Part shown: positions 34,236-48,458 of the stretch, piece after piece | How positions within the stretch are numbered: position 1 is the first letter of the stretch | How the letters are laid out: each line of letters begins with the position of its first letter | Source of the DNA: Maylandia zebra | Lineage: Eukaryota > Chordata > Actinopteri > Cichliformes > Cichlidae | NCBI RefSeq assembly: GCF_041146795.1 | Contig: NC_135170.1 | Span: forward strand, 24,298,033-24,362,032 | Length of the DNA: 64,000 nt | Reading direction: 5' to 3' | Translations under genes and position numbers: made by a program | The notes under the pieces: model-generated | Seen by the model: only the letters and a program-made list of their open reading frames with translations | Database searches by the model: none | Told to the model about the DNA's origin: nothing

Positions 34236-35678
34236 TATATATATATCGATTTGTGTGATGAAAAATAGACCACCTTTATGTAACCAGTTTCCATCTGCCT
34301 CAGCTGTTAGCTCTAAATGAGAACACATGCAAAACAAACAATCCCAGGTTGTGCAGCCTTTGGAAGCCTTTTCTGTCACCATGAAACAACCTGCTGTAAT
34401 AAGTGATGTGATACTGAGCAGATAAAAGCTAACTGAGCGGGAAAGTACTGAATAGTGCAATAAGGAAGGAAGCTTGCAATGCACTCAGTGCAGGTTTATC
34501 AGGACTTGCAAAGCTGGAGACGCCATCCAAGTGTTTGAGTTTGTGTCCCACAATACACCAGTATAATTGCTTGTATAAGACTCCTTGCAAGTGTATGGGA
34601 GAAAACAAAATAAGATAAAACATTTAAAACTTGGAACAAGCATGGTTTAAATTTCCTGAAAATACCAAGTAAAATACATTGAAACCTTGAAACCTATTAA
34701 ACATAATGTTTTGGCATGCTTTGCTCTGTGTAAATGGTGCCTCATATTATGAGTGGCCTGTTGCTGTTTCAAGTTGACCCCACAATGACATCATAATAAG
34801 TTGAGAAAACAGAGATGATGCAGGGAAACCACGTCCAGCAAATCTTATCCCATGTGACCTTTGACAATATCCAAAACAATTTAAATGACTTGAATGACTA
34901 TCGAAGAGCTTTGTTGTTGTTGTTTTTTTTAACGAGCTACAATTTCAGAGTTAAGAACAATCAGAATATTCACTGAAAAGGGCTCTGGACTTCATTTATG
35001 CACTTCAGATGTGAATCTCTGATGAGATAATGAGTTTTAAAAGTGGAGCAGTGATTTATTTTGGCACCACCAGAGCGTGTCTGGCTGTCCATAACCTTTT
35101 GTAGCCTGTGGTGTTGTATTTTAATGGACCTCTCATGCCACACACATCAAGTCAATAGCTTTTCTAATTTAGCTGTCCTTGTTGTTCTATTACATATAAA
35201 GCAAGGCTACTGCTTCATTAATTGTGGTTCAGGGCAACTCTGTATTCGCTCAGTAATGACATGTAATAGCTTGTGAATGTGCTATAGGTTTTTACATGCA
35301 TGCAACATATGATTCTGTTATGTCTGTCCAGAGCTGCAGCTTGTAATGTATTTTTCTTTAAGAGATTTACTAGATTAACATGAACTTGATCTATAATTTG
35401 ACTCCGTTCCCCAAGGAAGGGCCCGCCCTAATTAATACTTATATTAAGCAGTGTAAACATAATTTCCTACTTTGCCAGGTGTCTAATGCTTTCCTTCTAT
35501 TACTGCTAATTTACCTAATCTGTTGACTGTGCTTTCTGACTGCTCAGTTTATGCATTTTCTGAGAGTATACTAGAATTGTGCTATTAACTTTAGATGTGC
35601 ACTGCATTATTTATTTAACAGCTACCACACACCTAGCTGTGCTGATCTATGTTGTCTCTCTGTCTATAATTTCCACAG
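33831..35678. other. Presumed kcnj2 intron 1
   Basis: No coding exon. It holds the TATG/TA microsatellite at 34,152-34,246; the rest is AT-rich with no recognised repeat. Confidence 0.4.
34152..34246. repeat. GTAT/TA microsatellite
   Basis: Interrupted TATC, TA and CATA units followed by seven tandem GTAT units and a TA run. This is a simple sequence repeat; the ORFs across it are artefacts. Confidence 0.9.
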
Positions 35679-35926
35679 CCCACTTTACTAATGAGGTCCA
35701 AGCCAGGCATCAAAGAAGAGTGACCAGCCCTCACCAACAGTGCTCATCACTGGCAGAGAAGCACAGACCTAGTCTCCCCCGTCCCTCACAGGACTGAATC
35801 CTGTTTCCCACATTTTCTGCACAAGTTTGTCCTCAAGATCATTTAAAACTGTTTCTCCAACGCTTCTACCAAAAACTTAGACTGTTTTCCAAAGCAGAAT
35901 CGGCCCAGCCCTCCCAAGAGGAAACT

Positions 35927-37243
35927 ATGGGGAGTGTGAGAGGCCACCGTTACAGCATTGTGTCCTCTGAGGAAGATGGCATGAAGCTAGCGAATATTGC
36001 CATGCCAAATGGCTACGGCAATGGCAACGTCAACAAGGGGCATACGCAGCACCACCACCAGAGCCGCTTCGTCAGGAAGGATGGCCACTGCAATGTGCAG
36101 TTTATCAATATGAGCGAGAAAGGCCAGCGTTACCTGGCAGATATCTTCACCACCTGCGTGGACATTCGCTGGCGCTGGATGCTGGTCATATTCTGCCTTT
36201 CTTTCCTGCTGTCATGGCTGTTTTTTGGCTTTGTCTTTTGGTTGGTGGCTCTCTCTTATGGGGACTTGGAGAATGAGACGCAGATGTGTGTTTCCAACGT
36301 GGACAGTTTTACTGCTGCTTTTTTGTTCTCAGTGGAGACACAAACCACAATTGGCTACGGTTATCGCTATGTGACGGAGGAATGCCCCATTGCTGTTTTT
36401 ATGGTCGTCTTCCAAAGCATCGTAGGTTGCATCATTGATGCTTTTATCATCGGTGCCGTCATGGCCAAGATGGCAAAGCCCAAAAAGAGGAATGAGACGT
36501 TGGTGTTCAGTCACTATGCTACAGTGGCCATGAGGGACGGCAAGCTTTGCCTGATGTGGCGGGTGGGAAACCTGAGGAAGAGTCACCTGGTGGAGGCCCA
36601 CGTAAGGGCCCAACTCCTCAAGTCCCGTACCACTGCCGAGGGAGAGTTCATCCCTCTGGATCAGGTAGACATTGACGTAGGCTTTGACAGTGGCATTGAC
36701 CGAATTTTCTTGGTTTCTCCAATTACCATTGTTCATGAAATTGATGAGGACAGCCCATTTTATGAGCTGAGCAAGCAGGAGTTGGAAACATCAGAGTTTG
36801 AGATAGTGGTGATCCTCGAGGGCATGGTCGAGGCCACAGCCATGACTACTCAGTGTCGGAGCTCCTATATTGCCAGTGAGATCCTCTGGGGCCACCGCTT
36901 TGAGCCAGTGCTCTTTGAAGAAAAGAACTACTATAAAGTGGACTATTCTCGCTTTGACAACACCTATGAGGTGCCCAGCACGCCCAGCTGTAGTGCCAGG
37001 GAACTGGCTGAGAAGAAGTCCACTGCCTCTAGCTCGAGGAACTCCTTTTGTTATGAGAATGAAGTGGCTCTTGAAAAAGTTGAAATGGAGGAGGAGTTTG
37101 AGGTGGAGGAAAACATGGTAATGAGGGGTGTTGAGGTTTGCGCACTTGAGGACAGAAACACAGATGAGGTGTTAGACTCTGAATGCAACCTTGACTCTTT
37201 GCCTTTAGAGTCAAGGCCTTTGACGGCAGAATCAGAAATATGA
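35927..37243 (+). CDS. kcnj2: Inward-rectifier K+ channel Kir2.1
   Basis: A single intronless 438-codon frame (human 427). It starts [20 protein letters not shown], as in human Kir2.1. M1 is near residues 84-108, the pore TTIGYGYR at 140-147, M2 near 156-181, with the strong-rectification Asp171 (CIIDAF) and the disulfide pair Cys121 and Cys153 all in place. [20 protein letters not shown] and the PDZ ligand SEI at the C-terminus are diagnostic. Kir2.1 sets resting potential and the final repolarising IK1 current in heart, muscle and neurons. The C-terminal tail after residue 385 is Glu-rich and unlike human, which is normal for fish copies. The coding exon probably begins after the acceptor at 35,678, giving a 248-base leader. 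The nearest 3' AATAAA is at 37,657-37,662. Teleosts may have two kcnj2 copies; I cannot tell which this is. Confidence 0.96.
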   Translation: MGSVRGHRYSIVSSEEDGMKLANIAMPNGYGNGNVNKGHTQHHHQSRFVRKDGHCNVQFINMSEKGQRYLADIFTTCVDIRWRWMLVIFCLSFLLSWLFFGFVFWLVALSYGDLENETQMCVSNVDSFTAAFLFSVETQTTIGYGYRYVTEECPIAVFMVVFQSIVGCIIDAFIIGAVMAKMAKPKKRNETLVFSHYATVAMRDGKLCLMWRVGNLRKSHLVEAHVRAQLLKSRTTAEGEFIPLDQVDIDVGFDSGIDRIFLVSPITIVHEIDEDSPFYELSKQELETSEFEIVVILEGMVEATAMTTQCRSSYIASEILWGHRFEPVLFEEKNYYKVDYSRFDNTYEVPSTPSCSARELAEKKSTASSSRNSFCYENEVALEKVEMEEEFEVEENMVMRGVEVCALEDRNTDEVLDSECNLDSLPLESRPLTAESEI

Positions 37244-40200
37244 ACCCAGGTTAAAAACTGTCACAGGGTACGTGAAGCTTCGTATGACTTGGGTCTCTAT
37301 TGCTGTGTTTGAAAATACAGGGCAAATAAACCCTGCAATTTGAGTATGAACTTCTCAGTATGCAGAAGCTCTCACATGAAACAACACGTACAGACAAATG
37401 TGTTGTGTATGGTGAAAGTGGTGAGAGATTAACTGGTTGCATGGTGCCAGAGGAATAAAATGGGAACGATGCCTTCGCTAATACACACTGTGCAGTTTGT
37501 TTTCGTGCACAATGCAGAATATTATCCACCGTAAAACATTTGACTAGAATAGTCAGTTCATTTAATGACTAAATTTGCCTATTTAATCAATTGCATATTC
37601 GTAGTTTGCACTTTTTGCATGGGGTTCATCTATGGTGTAATACCTCATCCTTGTGGAATAAATGTCACAAGGTGTGATTAGCTAGACTAATTTTATATAT
37701 ATGTAATTTTATACATATATAAAAAACAAGGAATTATTTGAAACACATGTTTTCATCATTCTTTGCAGCAACAACCCAAACCTATAAATTTCTAATCATA
37801 CATTTAATGACAACATTTTTGTTTAACAGGCTATAACATTTTTACAAGTTCAACCACCATTAAATAAACAAGGTATCATTTGTTAATGAGCTGGTCTCTT
37901 AGCGAAGTTTATTTGCAGTATTCTTCAATGTGTTGGTCTGAAAGCTCGATTGAGGATTAAAATTATGTCTTGCACAGATTACGGGCATAAGTACACTGCT
38001 GTCCTCAACCTATCATCTTGTCTATAGAGCATCTCTTGCAATGTGTGCCTTAACAGAAGTTTTAGTCCCAGTAGAGGCACTCAGGTGGTTTGGCTTCGAC
38101 TACGCACACAATGCATTAGATGTAAAGCAGAAGGAGTAGCATTAAGATGTGATTCATTGTGCAATATACTGCCACTTCTTACAGGTCTCTGTGTTGTAAT
38201 GTGCAATACTGTTCAGTGGTGGAAAGTGACAGGAAGCTCAACCTTTAGCCAAGGCTATGAATGTTGATGACAGCTGCTGCTAAGTTACATATTGTATGTC
38301 AGACAGAAATCTAGAAGCCAAAATGTATTATTTGTGTTTTAAAGCGTTTTGAAGTTTGCCGATGCAGCCTATAGTTTTATTTCTAGCTATAGACAAGCAT
38401 GACTCTTGTCGGTGTGTTTTCCAAAGCTTTAGTGCACTTTCTTCCTCATTTGAGATTTTTCCTCCCAGTAAGAGCAGAAACTAGGTTATTTCCCTAAAAG
38501 CCAGATGTGCACATATTAATAAGAGGCAACTGTAACACATCTGTTAGTTAATTGGAAACTTGAACTGATCCTCATCTAACAGAGCTTGGCTTTTGAAACA
38601 CTGAATTATTTGAATAGCTTTTTAACATGTTATTTTAACATCAGTGTTCTTGGCAACTTGGGAGATTTGCAGAATTTGGAATTTTTTAACCTTTTAGCTT
38701 CCTTACTGTGGGTCTTGTGAAGTTATTTGTCATTTCTGAATGGACCCCTGCTTTGTCTTATGAAAGATCAGGACTAATAATTCACTTACAATCAGAAATC
38801 CTGGCCGGATGGAGAGGGCTTGACTTCAGTCTTACGTAACATTAAGCTTTACCTATTACTCTAGGAGTTATTATGACACATTCGAGCGTGGATAATGTCA
38901 GTGGATGCCAGAACACTGTAATGCTTTTTTGGTAAGGAAATCTCACATGGGCACTTCTCCTGTCTTAGATTTTTATTTTTCTACCAGGGTCTTCCCACCT
39001 TCCTGCACAAACCACAGACTGAACAGATTTTTTTTTTAATCTTTTGTAAATTATAATGCAAATACTGTATTCTGATATTGCAGTTGTTGAAAACAGTTTG
39101 TCCTTTTTTCAATAAAAAAATTAATAAAATGAAATCATTGTGAAGTTGATGCATTAATTGTAAACTCCGCATCATGGAGATATTGTGTCTGCATGATCTT
39201 GTGATCTGACTAACTATCCATCCTGCTCTGTCGCTTTTCCCAGCAAAACTTTATAAAGAGCTGTGTGGTGCTGTGACCCAAATTTCCAGCTGTCAAAGCT
39301 AACGCCATCAATTTCTGTATTTCAACAAACTGATCCACTCCACTTCTGTGAAAGCCCACAGTGGCAGGTGGCTTAACTGGATATAATTTTTAATGACACA
39401 ATGGAAAGAATTTCGACTTCACTTTTCTCTGCCTTTTTCCGTAAACTGTGGGAAATAAATTCTGCGGTGTACAATGTCTCAAGGGAAAGTGTTGATATGT
39501 AACAGTATAATATCAGAATGCGTAGCTCTGCTACTCAAATCCTTTGCTAAGACTTTATTTTGAATGGAGATGCTCTCATATTCTCTTAGATGCTTCAGTT
39601 GAAATGATATATGTGCTGCTCAGTAAAACAAATTGCGTAACAAACCAATATTCTAGATGCAATATGCAGAGGATATGCACCATGCAATGCCTCTAATTCC
39701 GCATTTATATGCACAAAATACTATTAAGCCACAGATCTGATCAATGTAGCTGAGTAATAGCTGAACTTCTGTTTTGCAGGTTGACACGGCTATCTGCAAA
39801 TTTAGCTATTTTCCATCCACAGCACAGACTGATCCTAGTCTCATCCATGCTGAATGCAACAGATTGATCTCGCACATCCGCTGGGAGGCAGTGGGCCGAT
39901 TTGATTTGTTTCTGCATAGGAAGTGTCCCAAGCCTCTGGGCTTTTTCCACATTAGCCAATCAAAATGCCACAAAGCTGGAGTTTGGAATAAAATTGAGGG
40001 TTATCCCTTTTTCCTTCATAGCAAATTAATTTTAGTTCAACAATTACAATTTTCTGTAAAAATCAATCTTGTTGTCAAAGAAAGGCAAAAAATTAATTTT
40101 AATTCTTATTAGCTGTAAAATCCTATAAAGCCGAGTCCATATTTGTAGCTTCCTTCTAAAAATATCTTCTTAATTTCACCAGTATCATCTCTAAACTTTT

Positions 40201-43200
40201 GCTATGATCACAAAGAAATTTCACTGGATGCGGATGGTGGATGGTGACTGTTTAGTCCATGCTGCGTGCCCTATTTGCAAGAAATCGACAGCCAGCGCCG
40301 GCCTGAGAGCTCCTGTCAATGCTTCTGATGACGTCTCTCTGGCGAATTCCCTTGAGCTGGCTTATTAGCAATAGACTGATCAATCTGACCTTCAGATTAG
40401 AAGGGTGAATGTAAACATAAACAATTAACCAGCAGAGTCAACCAACACGCGAAAGAACATACAGTATAGCTTATGGGTTCATGTTAAATATGGTAGCAGT
40501 TGCAGCAATTTGAACAAAAAAAACCCTCTGACATACTCCATGTTTCAGACCTGAACATAAATAACACATTAAGATATGACCTCCTGTCAAGTCTGTAAAG
40601 GCAGAAATGTCCCTGGATTATCTCAATGGCCATCGCTTGCTTAAAGTTTATGGTCATAATTTTAAAATGTATTAAAAACACAGTCATATTTATTGCTCAA
40701 GAGGAAGACTGTCTGTAGTCTGGAAAGTTGGTCACATCTAGGAGGGAATTATATCAGAAAAACTATCCGAGCCTCATCTTATGTGGGCCACATCCGCAGC
40801 TTGTCACTTTATAAATAGCTGTAACAGTGTATTTGCCCTGAATTAACGTCCTAAGTGTCCTGGTGAGGTCATTAGGTGGCAACAAGATTAATGCTGTAAA
40901 TCAGATTTAAAAAAAGAGGGGGGGATTACAGAGGAGTTTCCTCTTTATTGTGAAAACAAATTGTGAAAATCCAAGACAGTGACATGTGTGCGTTTGCCTG
41001 ATTAAATGACTCCGGTCTCTTTGTTTTCACTGGGTTAACCTTGAATCATGAGTTCTAGCAGTTTGATTTGAGCCGATCTGTGTCACTTGTTTTGGCTTAT
41101 TGTTTCTGGTCATCTAACAGCTAAGACATCTCTGTTACAGTCACATCAAACGCTAGTTTAGCTCAAGCAAGCCACTTGTTTTTCCTGATAGATCAGCTGA
41201 TCTAAATGCCACCTCATGTCAGTTCATGGTTCATCTTACATCCTTCTATGCATCATTTTGGCAAATCTAATATAGGGCATGCACCCCACTTCAATCCTAG
41301 GAGTTTTCAAAGATGTGTCTGACTTGCCTGCTCCATTTTGTACAGTTGGTCTTGAATCTGATCTCCCTACTTTACGCTTTTTTTAAAGTATGAGCATAGT
41401 TGAGCCAGGCCATAGAGTGGAGCCATACTGCCAGTTATGAATAACTGTTAAACTACACCTTTTACTAAACAAACCTCTGAAATTGGGATTAAGAGACAGC
41501 ATCGGCATTTTGGATATACTAAACAGTGGTTTGGGCCTTGGATTTTGCAATAATATAACTAATGGCAAGTATATGTAAACCTCATAGAAAGTCTGTGATA
41601 TATTGCTGTCACATAAGAAGACGGGGAATGCCACAAAATTCAGTAATTCAATCATAAATTAGCCTTTTATAAATCCTTGATCTTTAGTGTAAATAGGGGG
41701 GAAAGACACCATGACACCATAATGGTGTTCTGTGAGTGCATCAGGATTAAATTAGGTAATTATATAATTCTGATGACATGGCAATTACATAAGTTTTCTC
41801 GGTAGAGCTGGCAGTGCAATGGAGGCCTGCTGACTGTCAGTCGATGATGGCGGTAGGGTGACTGACAATGGGGCAAAAAATACTGATACTCACCTGCTGC
41901 ATTTAAATTGCCACACCAAAAATGATCATGTTGCCATATTTCTCATGTAAGGACACTGCTGCAGCAGAAATGCTAACCCATGTAAATAAAAGAAATGCAA
42001 TCTGAACAGTGCGGAAGCACGTGACTGGTAATGGGATTAACTCTTACACAAGCACTCAGAATCTAGCATTATATAGAAGAGAATCAATTTTTTTGTCTCT
42101 ATGTGTGATTTATATTCACACATAGATTTTTATTCTATAGATTTACAGGCCATTACACACAGAACACTGAAAAAAAAACAAAGCAAAGTTTAGAATTTTT
42201 CTAATCTGAACTTGTCGTATAACATGTACAACACAGTGCGTTGCATTTCTGCAGTAAATTTGTCCTTTAAAAATGCACTGTACAAAATAGTCAACATCAA
42301 GCAATGATGAGCTGGTCCTGAAACAAGAAGAGGAAAAGACTGAGATTCTGTTGTTCATCTGATTCTAAAGAGAATTTCATGGTTTGATCCAGGAGTGTTA
42401 GTTGTATGATGACTGCTTTCGCACTTATTATAGGATGTCATTGCAGCAGTTTGAGCTCTTGTTGTCAGAGCAGTGGCCACAAATGACAAATTATTTCAGA
42501 CGTGGAGCAGCATCATCCATGTGTACTCGGTAAAATAGTATTATTTTACTATTTGTATTTATACCAATGCCAGTTTTGCCACTGTGCCAACACACTTGTT
42601 GCCAAATGCATTGGCTTGATTAGGCTGATCTGTTTATCTGAAAAATATGAAATATGAATAGCTGCAATAAGAAGAGTCCAATCATTCTTTTTAAAGCAGG
42701 AAATATTTGCACAGATTTTACGTATATACAGTATATAAAGACCTTCATAGCCAAAAAACTGATGTAAGCGGTATTTAGCATTAAAACATGTTAGCATGAT
42801 AGTTGTTAGCACATTGATATGAGCATTTAGCGCAGAGCCAGTAATTGTAGCATCTGAGATTACGCGATACAATCAGTTTGGCATTTTCTGTTGGAGCCAC
42901 ACAGTTTTACAGTTCATTTTAAAAAGCAATAGAGTGCCAGATCACAGATAAATGTGTTTCACTAACACGGCCAACACTCAACACACTTGTCAAAATCTTC
43001 TGCTGTTGAGTGTTTAAAGAAGTTTCTGGCTAATTTATTTATTGGTTTCATTTTATCAGCCTGGGCGATTTCAACTTGATTTTGCCCCCTTTGTGTTTTT
43101 TCAGTTGTTACTCAAGTTTCATTGTTTTGCCTACCAAGAAAAATTTAAAAACGATTTCACGTTACATTGGCATGCGTAACAGGATTATGCTGTATCAAAT

Positions 43201-45450
43201 TTCAAGTAATCCTTGCTAATTTTTAATGTCGTTTCAGCTACAATAACCTTACACATTTGCACAAACACATACATACACACAGCACACTGACACTCATTTT
43301 GGCCTCATCTTTGACAGCTGAGTGTCTCATGACACTCAGGGGAGGAATAGGAGAATCCAGCAGGTACAATATGTTGGATGGGATTCAGGCTTTTTCCATT
43401 CCCCGAGCCCGGTGAAAGACAATATGTATATTTATTCACAGTGGGTGTGTCCGGTCACACAAGCAGCAACAAAAACTGCATTCAGCAGATTGCAGTAGTC
43501 ACATTTACATGCTGTCAGTTTATTGTTGTTCCCACTTTGCGTTCTCATTTCATGCAAATTTGTTTTGCAAACATTGTCATTTAGGCACGGTGCATGCACG
43601 GGCTTGCAATCCTATATGTCATATCTCAGTAAATGCTTGTCTATTAATGCCTCTGATCTTCTGGCTCTGGCTCCTCTGACCTTGACAGAGACAGCCAGAG
43701 CCAGGAAACAAAAGTGATCCCAACTTTATGGTCATTGTTGGCTCATAACCAGTAGCACTTTGTACTTAGAGGACTTGGCTGTGTGCGGTATCACACTTTT
43801 TACTTGTTTATTTATTTTAACCTATAATACAGTTGCTTCAGAAAATAAGAAGCAATAGCTAACATGCAGCCTTCCTGTCCTCCGTATATACTGCACGCTT
43901 CCATTTCAGCATCCCCAGCATCTACTTGCAGCTCAAATGAGCTACTCGTCCTGAGGTGGAAGTGATACATTATAGGATTAACAGGTGCAGGTAGTCATCA
44001 CTGTTTTGTGTATCTCTGTCTCCTTAAATGTCTGATTTGCCCGTTTTATGTCATTCTCCTGTTTTGTCATGCCTGCAAAAGTATCCGGTCTCCCCTTAAA
44101 CTTGGTTAGTGAAGTCTGGAAAACAATAAAGGAAAATAAAACTTGTGATTTCATTGAAGGATAATTTAAATGGAACTGGATACTTGAGAAGGGTTTGTTT
44201 ATGGTGACAGCTGAGGAGTGATGGATTCCTCTCAACTGTGTCCAGCCCTTGAGTGATAAAGGTCAACATTAAACCGGTCTTGTCAGCCAGCGACTCTTGT
44301 ACATTCATATACAGAGCACAGCCAACTGCAGGCCTAAGTGCCAAACAGGGCATTGTTTATTTATGTCAACCAATATCCGACCAAATTGTGCTGGCCGTAA
44401 GACTAAATATTTTCTTATTTACTTATTCAAATCTTCTCGATGATGTTTTCACAAAATAAATACAATTCCAGAGTTTGAAAATTATGATAGAGATGATCCT
44501 TCGCTGTATTCGCTGGCACCCAGTTCGACCACAAGCCTGTTTCTTTAAGAAGCGCACCAGCTGGCTCCATGTTCAAAGAACAAAACTGCTCATTCAGTGT
44601 TGTAAATCTGTTTTTGTGAATGGTGCGCTGTTTTCTTTCCACTGAATGTGTGGCACAGCAGCTCCCTCAGGACAAAACAGCTTCCACACCTAAAAGAGCC
44701 AACAGCCAGGGTTACCATAACGATATCTGGGCAACAAGCGACGTCAGCTCCAGTATGGAACCCTCTGCGGGGCAAACAGAGACACATAATAAACTTGGAA
44801 TCAAACTCTTGTTGTTTGTTCGGCGTCCCGAATAGATGATGATAGTATGACACGTTCAATTATTTTTAGAGCTCATGTGACAGGCTTCGTGGCTGAACCT
44901 TTGCTCCCCGGTAGATCTCTGCTGCTCCTGCTGTTGCTGCGCTTCGTGTAACTGCTTTTATCTGATTTGCAATGAGGCCCGCAACACTTTACTATATTTG
45001 CCTTTTTGTATTATTTTTATAGAATTAGCTTGGGAGCTGTTCTTCACCAAACCCAAAGTGTGGCAAGGTAACAAATACTGTATAAACAGCCAATAAATTT
45101 AGAGTAAATATTCGGTCTTCTCTGTTTCGCAGAGGATGAATTCTGTAGAGCCAAAATGAAAATTATGATTAACAAAAACAGATATTCAAGTTCTAAGATT
45201 GTACATGTTAGAATATTTCTGCAAATGTAATCAGTGATTCTTTTCGACATCTGCTTGGCAATTAGACGTCGCTATTAATCCAGTATTATTAAAAACTTAG
45301 AGCACAAAATATGCGTATTGAAAACTATTCTGTGCAGCGGTGACCTTTTATTATCATCACTCAAACATCATCAAACAAAAATCCGCGGATGGATAAAAAA
45401 ATGGTCCTTGAGTATATTCACTTTATTTATAGTGTTTATAGAAAATGTGC
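37244..45450. other. Gene-poor interval downstream of kcnj2
   Basis: The first 0.4-2 kb is probably kcnj2 3' UTR (AATAAA at 37,657 and others near 37,864 and 39,110). Beyond it I find no exon, RNA gene or recognisable repeat. Small hairpins occur, for example TGGCTCTGGCT and its complement at 43,664-43,702. The human region next to KCNJ2 is likewise a gene desert rich in enhancers, so conserved non-coding elements are plausible but cannot be called here. Confidence 0.5.
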
Positions 45451-45454
45451 TAAT

Positions 45455-45960
45455 GACCCCACCTCATTTTTGGAGCACATAATATTGCTGAACCTTAACC
45501 TGACCAACTGACACAACCCTGAATAATAGCACTGCCCCCACAGGCTTGTTGAGTACTCACCAAGGAGTGATGGGCACACCACTTCATCTGCCTCTCCTCT
45601 TACCCTGATACATCATCACTCTCTAAAGGAGTAAATCTGGACTCATCAGACCACATGACCATTTTCCATCACTCCATTTCAATCTTTATGTTTTCCAGCA
45701 ACGTGAAGCCTTTTTTTCTTGATTAGCCTAGCTGATAAGTTCTCTTCTATATTGTGCATGTAGAAATGTTCTCAAACAGTTGTGACTTCTACTCTTGTTT
45801 TTGTTTTTTTCTGATTTGATTTCAAGATTTTTCTTTCTACCACATTTCTTCCTTGAGGGTCCAGCCAGATTTTAATAACATGTTCTTACCCCATTTTTAA
45901 TAGTTTCAGCAACCTCTTTAGGATATGTCTTCTTATAGGGTTATTTTAAAAAAAAAAGGA
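45455..45960 (-). mobile_element. Tc1/mariner transposon relic
   Basis: On the plus strand it reads ATCTGGACTCATCAGACCAC, GAAGCCTTTTTTTCTTGATT and ACCACATTTCTTCCTTGAGG. These are reverse-complement signatures of a mariner-family transposase found in many fish genomes (recalled, not searched). No intact frame remains. Confidence 0.55.
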
Positions 45961-48372
45961 GAAGCAACTCACTGCATCAATTAGGGTTAATTAGCCTGTT
46001 GTCAGTCAAAACTCATATTTAACTTATATATTCACTGTGCTTCTGTGGTTACTCGCTGCATTGTTTGAACTCAGATAACCTTGGATATCTGTTAATGTCA
46101 GATAAAAACGGTTTGTCTGATACTATACCTGTCAATCATGGAAGAGGCGAAGCAGGAGTCGCAGCGACACACCATCACAGAGATGTGGAGCAGACCCAAA
46201 GTGAATGCGGTCATCTTCTTCCTTGCTTTAAATTTAATTCACGTAGAACAAGATTAGAGGATCCAATCAGTGGTGACACTGAACCTGGCACCCAGTGGAA
46301 TGAGACACCAGGGAGGCCTAATCATCCCCATGACTCGACTCAGCTGCAGCAGGCCAATGAAATCCCCTCCAGACTAAGCAGATGGTCGATATCATCTTCT
46401 TTCTTTTCTAGGTGAGATTATCTTTTAGGCTTCAGACTTTACAAGTGGATGTTTACTGCAGTAGTGGCCTTTCTGCTATCCGGTTGTGGGACGCTAATGT
46501 TTCCCACTGCTGTGTGAGACCCAAAGTATACAAACAGCGAAAGGGTCGCCAATGTTCCCAGTGTGTTACAGTGATCATGGATTTTATACATGCATACACT
46601 GAATTTCTAGTATCATAATAAAATATAACTGAAAGAAATTGAAGGGAAGCAAACAAAGACTCTAAAAATAGTTAACATATTAAATGCATATTTAAGTAAG
46701 CAAAAAGCTTCCCCATTAAAAAATAAGTAAATAATACAGACCAAAATACACACACACACACAAAGCAATTTCCTCATTATGCTCGGGCTGCAATTTCTCC
46801 AAACAAGAAGATTATTTCTTACGTCACAGCACAATTTTCTCTTCGGCCCTGCCTGTCCTGAGATTACAGAGGTAGTTTATGCTTGATTTAAGCAGGTCGC
46901 CCCAAAGGAAAACAATGCAGAAAAAAGCTCGGCATGAGGTGACACGTGATCCCCTGATTAGGAACTCTAGAGGGGAAAGAGTGAAAGGGGAAGAGCAGGC
47001 CAAGGTCGACATGATAACACTTGTGTCCTTTACAGTAAATTATCAAAAATAATAATGTAACATTTAATATTATCAGCTTTGTCGCTTTAAAAGCAAATAC
47101 ACAATATATCACGAATCCAGTACCTGTAGTTTGACAAGTGATACATATGATAATGATACATCATCGCTCCTCTGGCAAACTAAGTAATGTGTTGCATAGC
47201 AGGGTAACAAAGTAGGTACTGGCTATCCAGTGCAGTCTAATTAATGTGATGTAAAAGAGCCACAAGAGTAACAGAAGCTACTGTATCTCTGCTCAAGTAG
47301 AGCACTGAAAACAGGGCAAGTTTTCTGTCCAAAGAGAGTAACGGGTAACAGAAGAGGAGCAGCGCACCACTTAAGGACATCCTTGTGGCAGAGAGAGGGA
47401 TCAGCTTTACACCTGTGGGCTAGGTAATCAACGTCGTGCCCTGATCTCTTTACTTTCCTTGTCACTTACCTTGGCACCTTGGAATCAGCACAAAGACCAA
47501 GGAAAAGTCAGCCTTCTGATCTCAAGACAGCAAGAGTTATACGAGCAAAAGGGAACGGGAAAAAAGGAAGTGCCTTGCCAGAATTTAAGTGAAAATGATG
47601 TACTTGCAATGCTGTGACCCCATGTGAATGTGCATGTGGCACACTCTTTTGTCAACTGAAAGATTACTTTGAAAAGGAGACGCAGCACATACGCCATCAT
47701 CCTTTTTCCCAGAAGCCAGGATTATTTGTGTCATTTAAATTTTGGCAGACTTTGAAATAATCTGGACAAAAGTCAACTGCTTTGCCAAGTCTATTTTAAA
47801 AACAATACATCATCCCTTTCGTGAGAGACGATTACTTTCCATCGCTAATTAAAAGAAGAGGGGGGGAAAAGTGAATGGGGTGTGTTAAGGGATATTGATG
47901 CAATCACTGGATCTAGCAGGGCCACTGGAGCTGGATCAGCTGACTGGCCCTGCTCCTGAAAGAAACTCATAGCACTGGAAAGAAAGCGTTTCCACTTTTC
48001 ACAGTGGCGTTTTGAAGATGAAAGATGATCGTGAGCTGATGAAACGAGGTTTACGTATGCACTATGATTGATGGTGTTTTTTTCCATCCTGGTTATACTG
48101 CATGAACAGGCACAGAGAGGCAGAGAGGTACTCACGATGAAAAGCATCTCACTTTGGGATTCTGTGCAAAAAGGTTAAAAAAAACAAAAGCAAAACATTA
48201 ATTTACGAATTACTGAAACTCCATATTTAAGTAAAAATATGACATTGCATGTTTTGCTCGTTTTACATCAAATAGAGGCAGCAGGAGATAAGCAGGAGAA
48301 ATACGTGATGGAATATCTAAAGGTAGGTATGCAAATATGTAAAAATTGTGTATGTTTCTGTTCTGTGTCTTG

Positions 48373-48458
48373 TGCACTGTTTGTTTGTATATGTGTATTT
48401 CTTGCTGCTGTTACACCCAAATTTCCCCTTGTGGGACAATTAAAGGATTCTTCTAATA
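48373..48458 (+). mobile_element. Short LINE 3' tail fragment
   Basis: TGCTGCTGTTACACCC followed by AATTTCCCCTTGTGGGAC and AATTAAAGGATTCTTCT resembles the 3' end of a fish non-LTR retrotransposon. It is too short to assign a clade. Confidence 0.45.

Noticed and set aside
34152-34246. Regular repeats considered as a CRISPR-like array
   Set aside because: The unit is 4 bases with no spacers; a simple microsatellite in an animal genome.
33999-34484. 161-codon minus-strand open frame across the GTAT/TA microsatellite
   Set aside because: The frame is open only because the repeat unit lacks stops; it reads repeated Tyr, Ile, His and Thr and has no domain.
36329-36736. 135-codon minus-strand frame inside kcnj2
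   Set aside because: An antisense shadow of the Kir2.1 coding exon with no independent signal.
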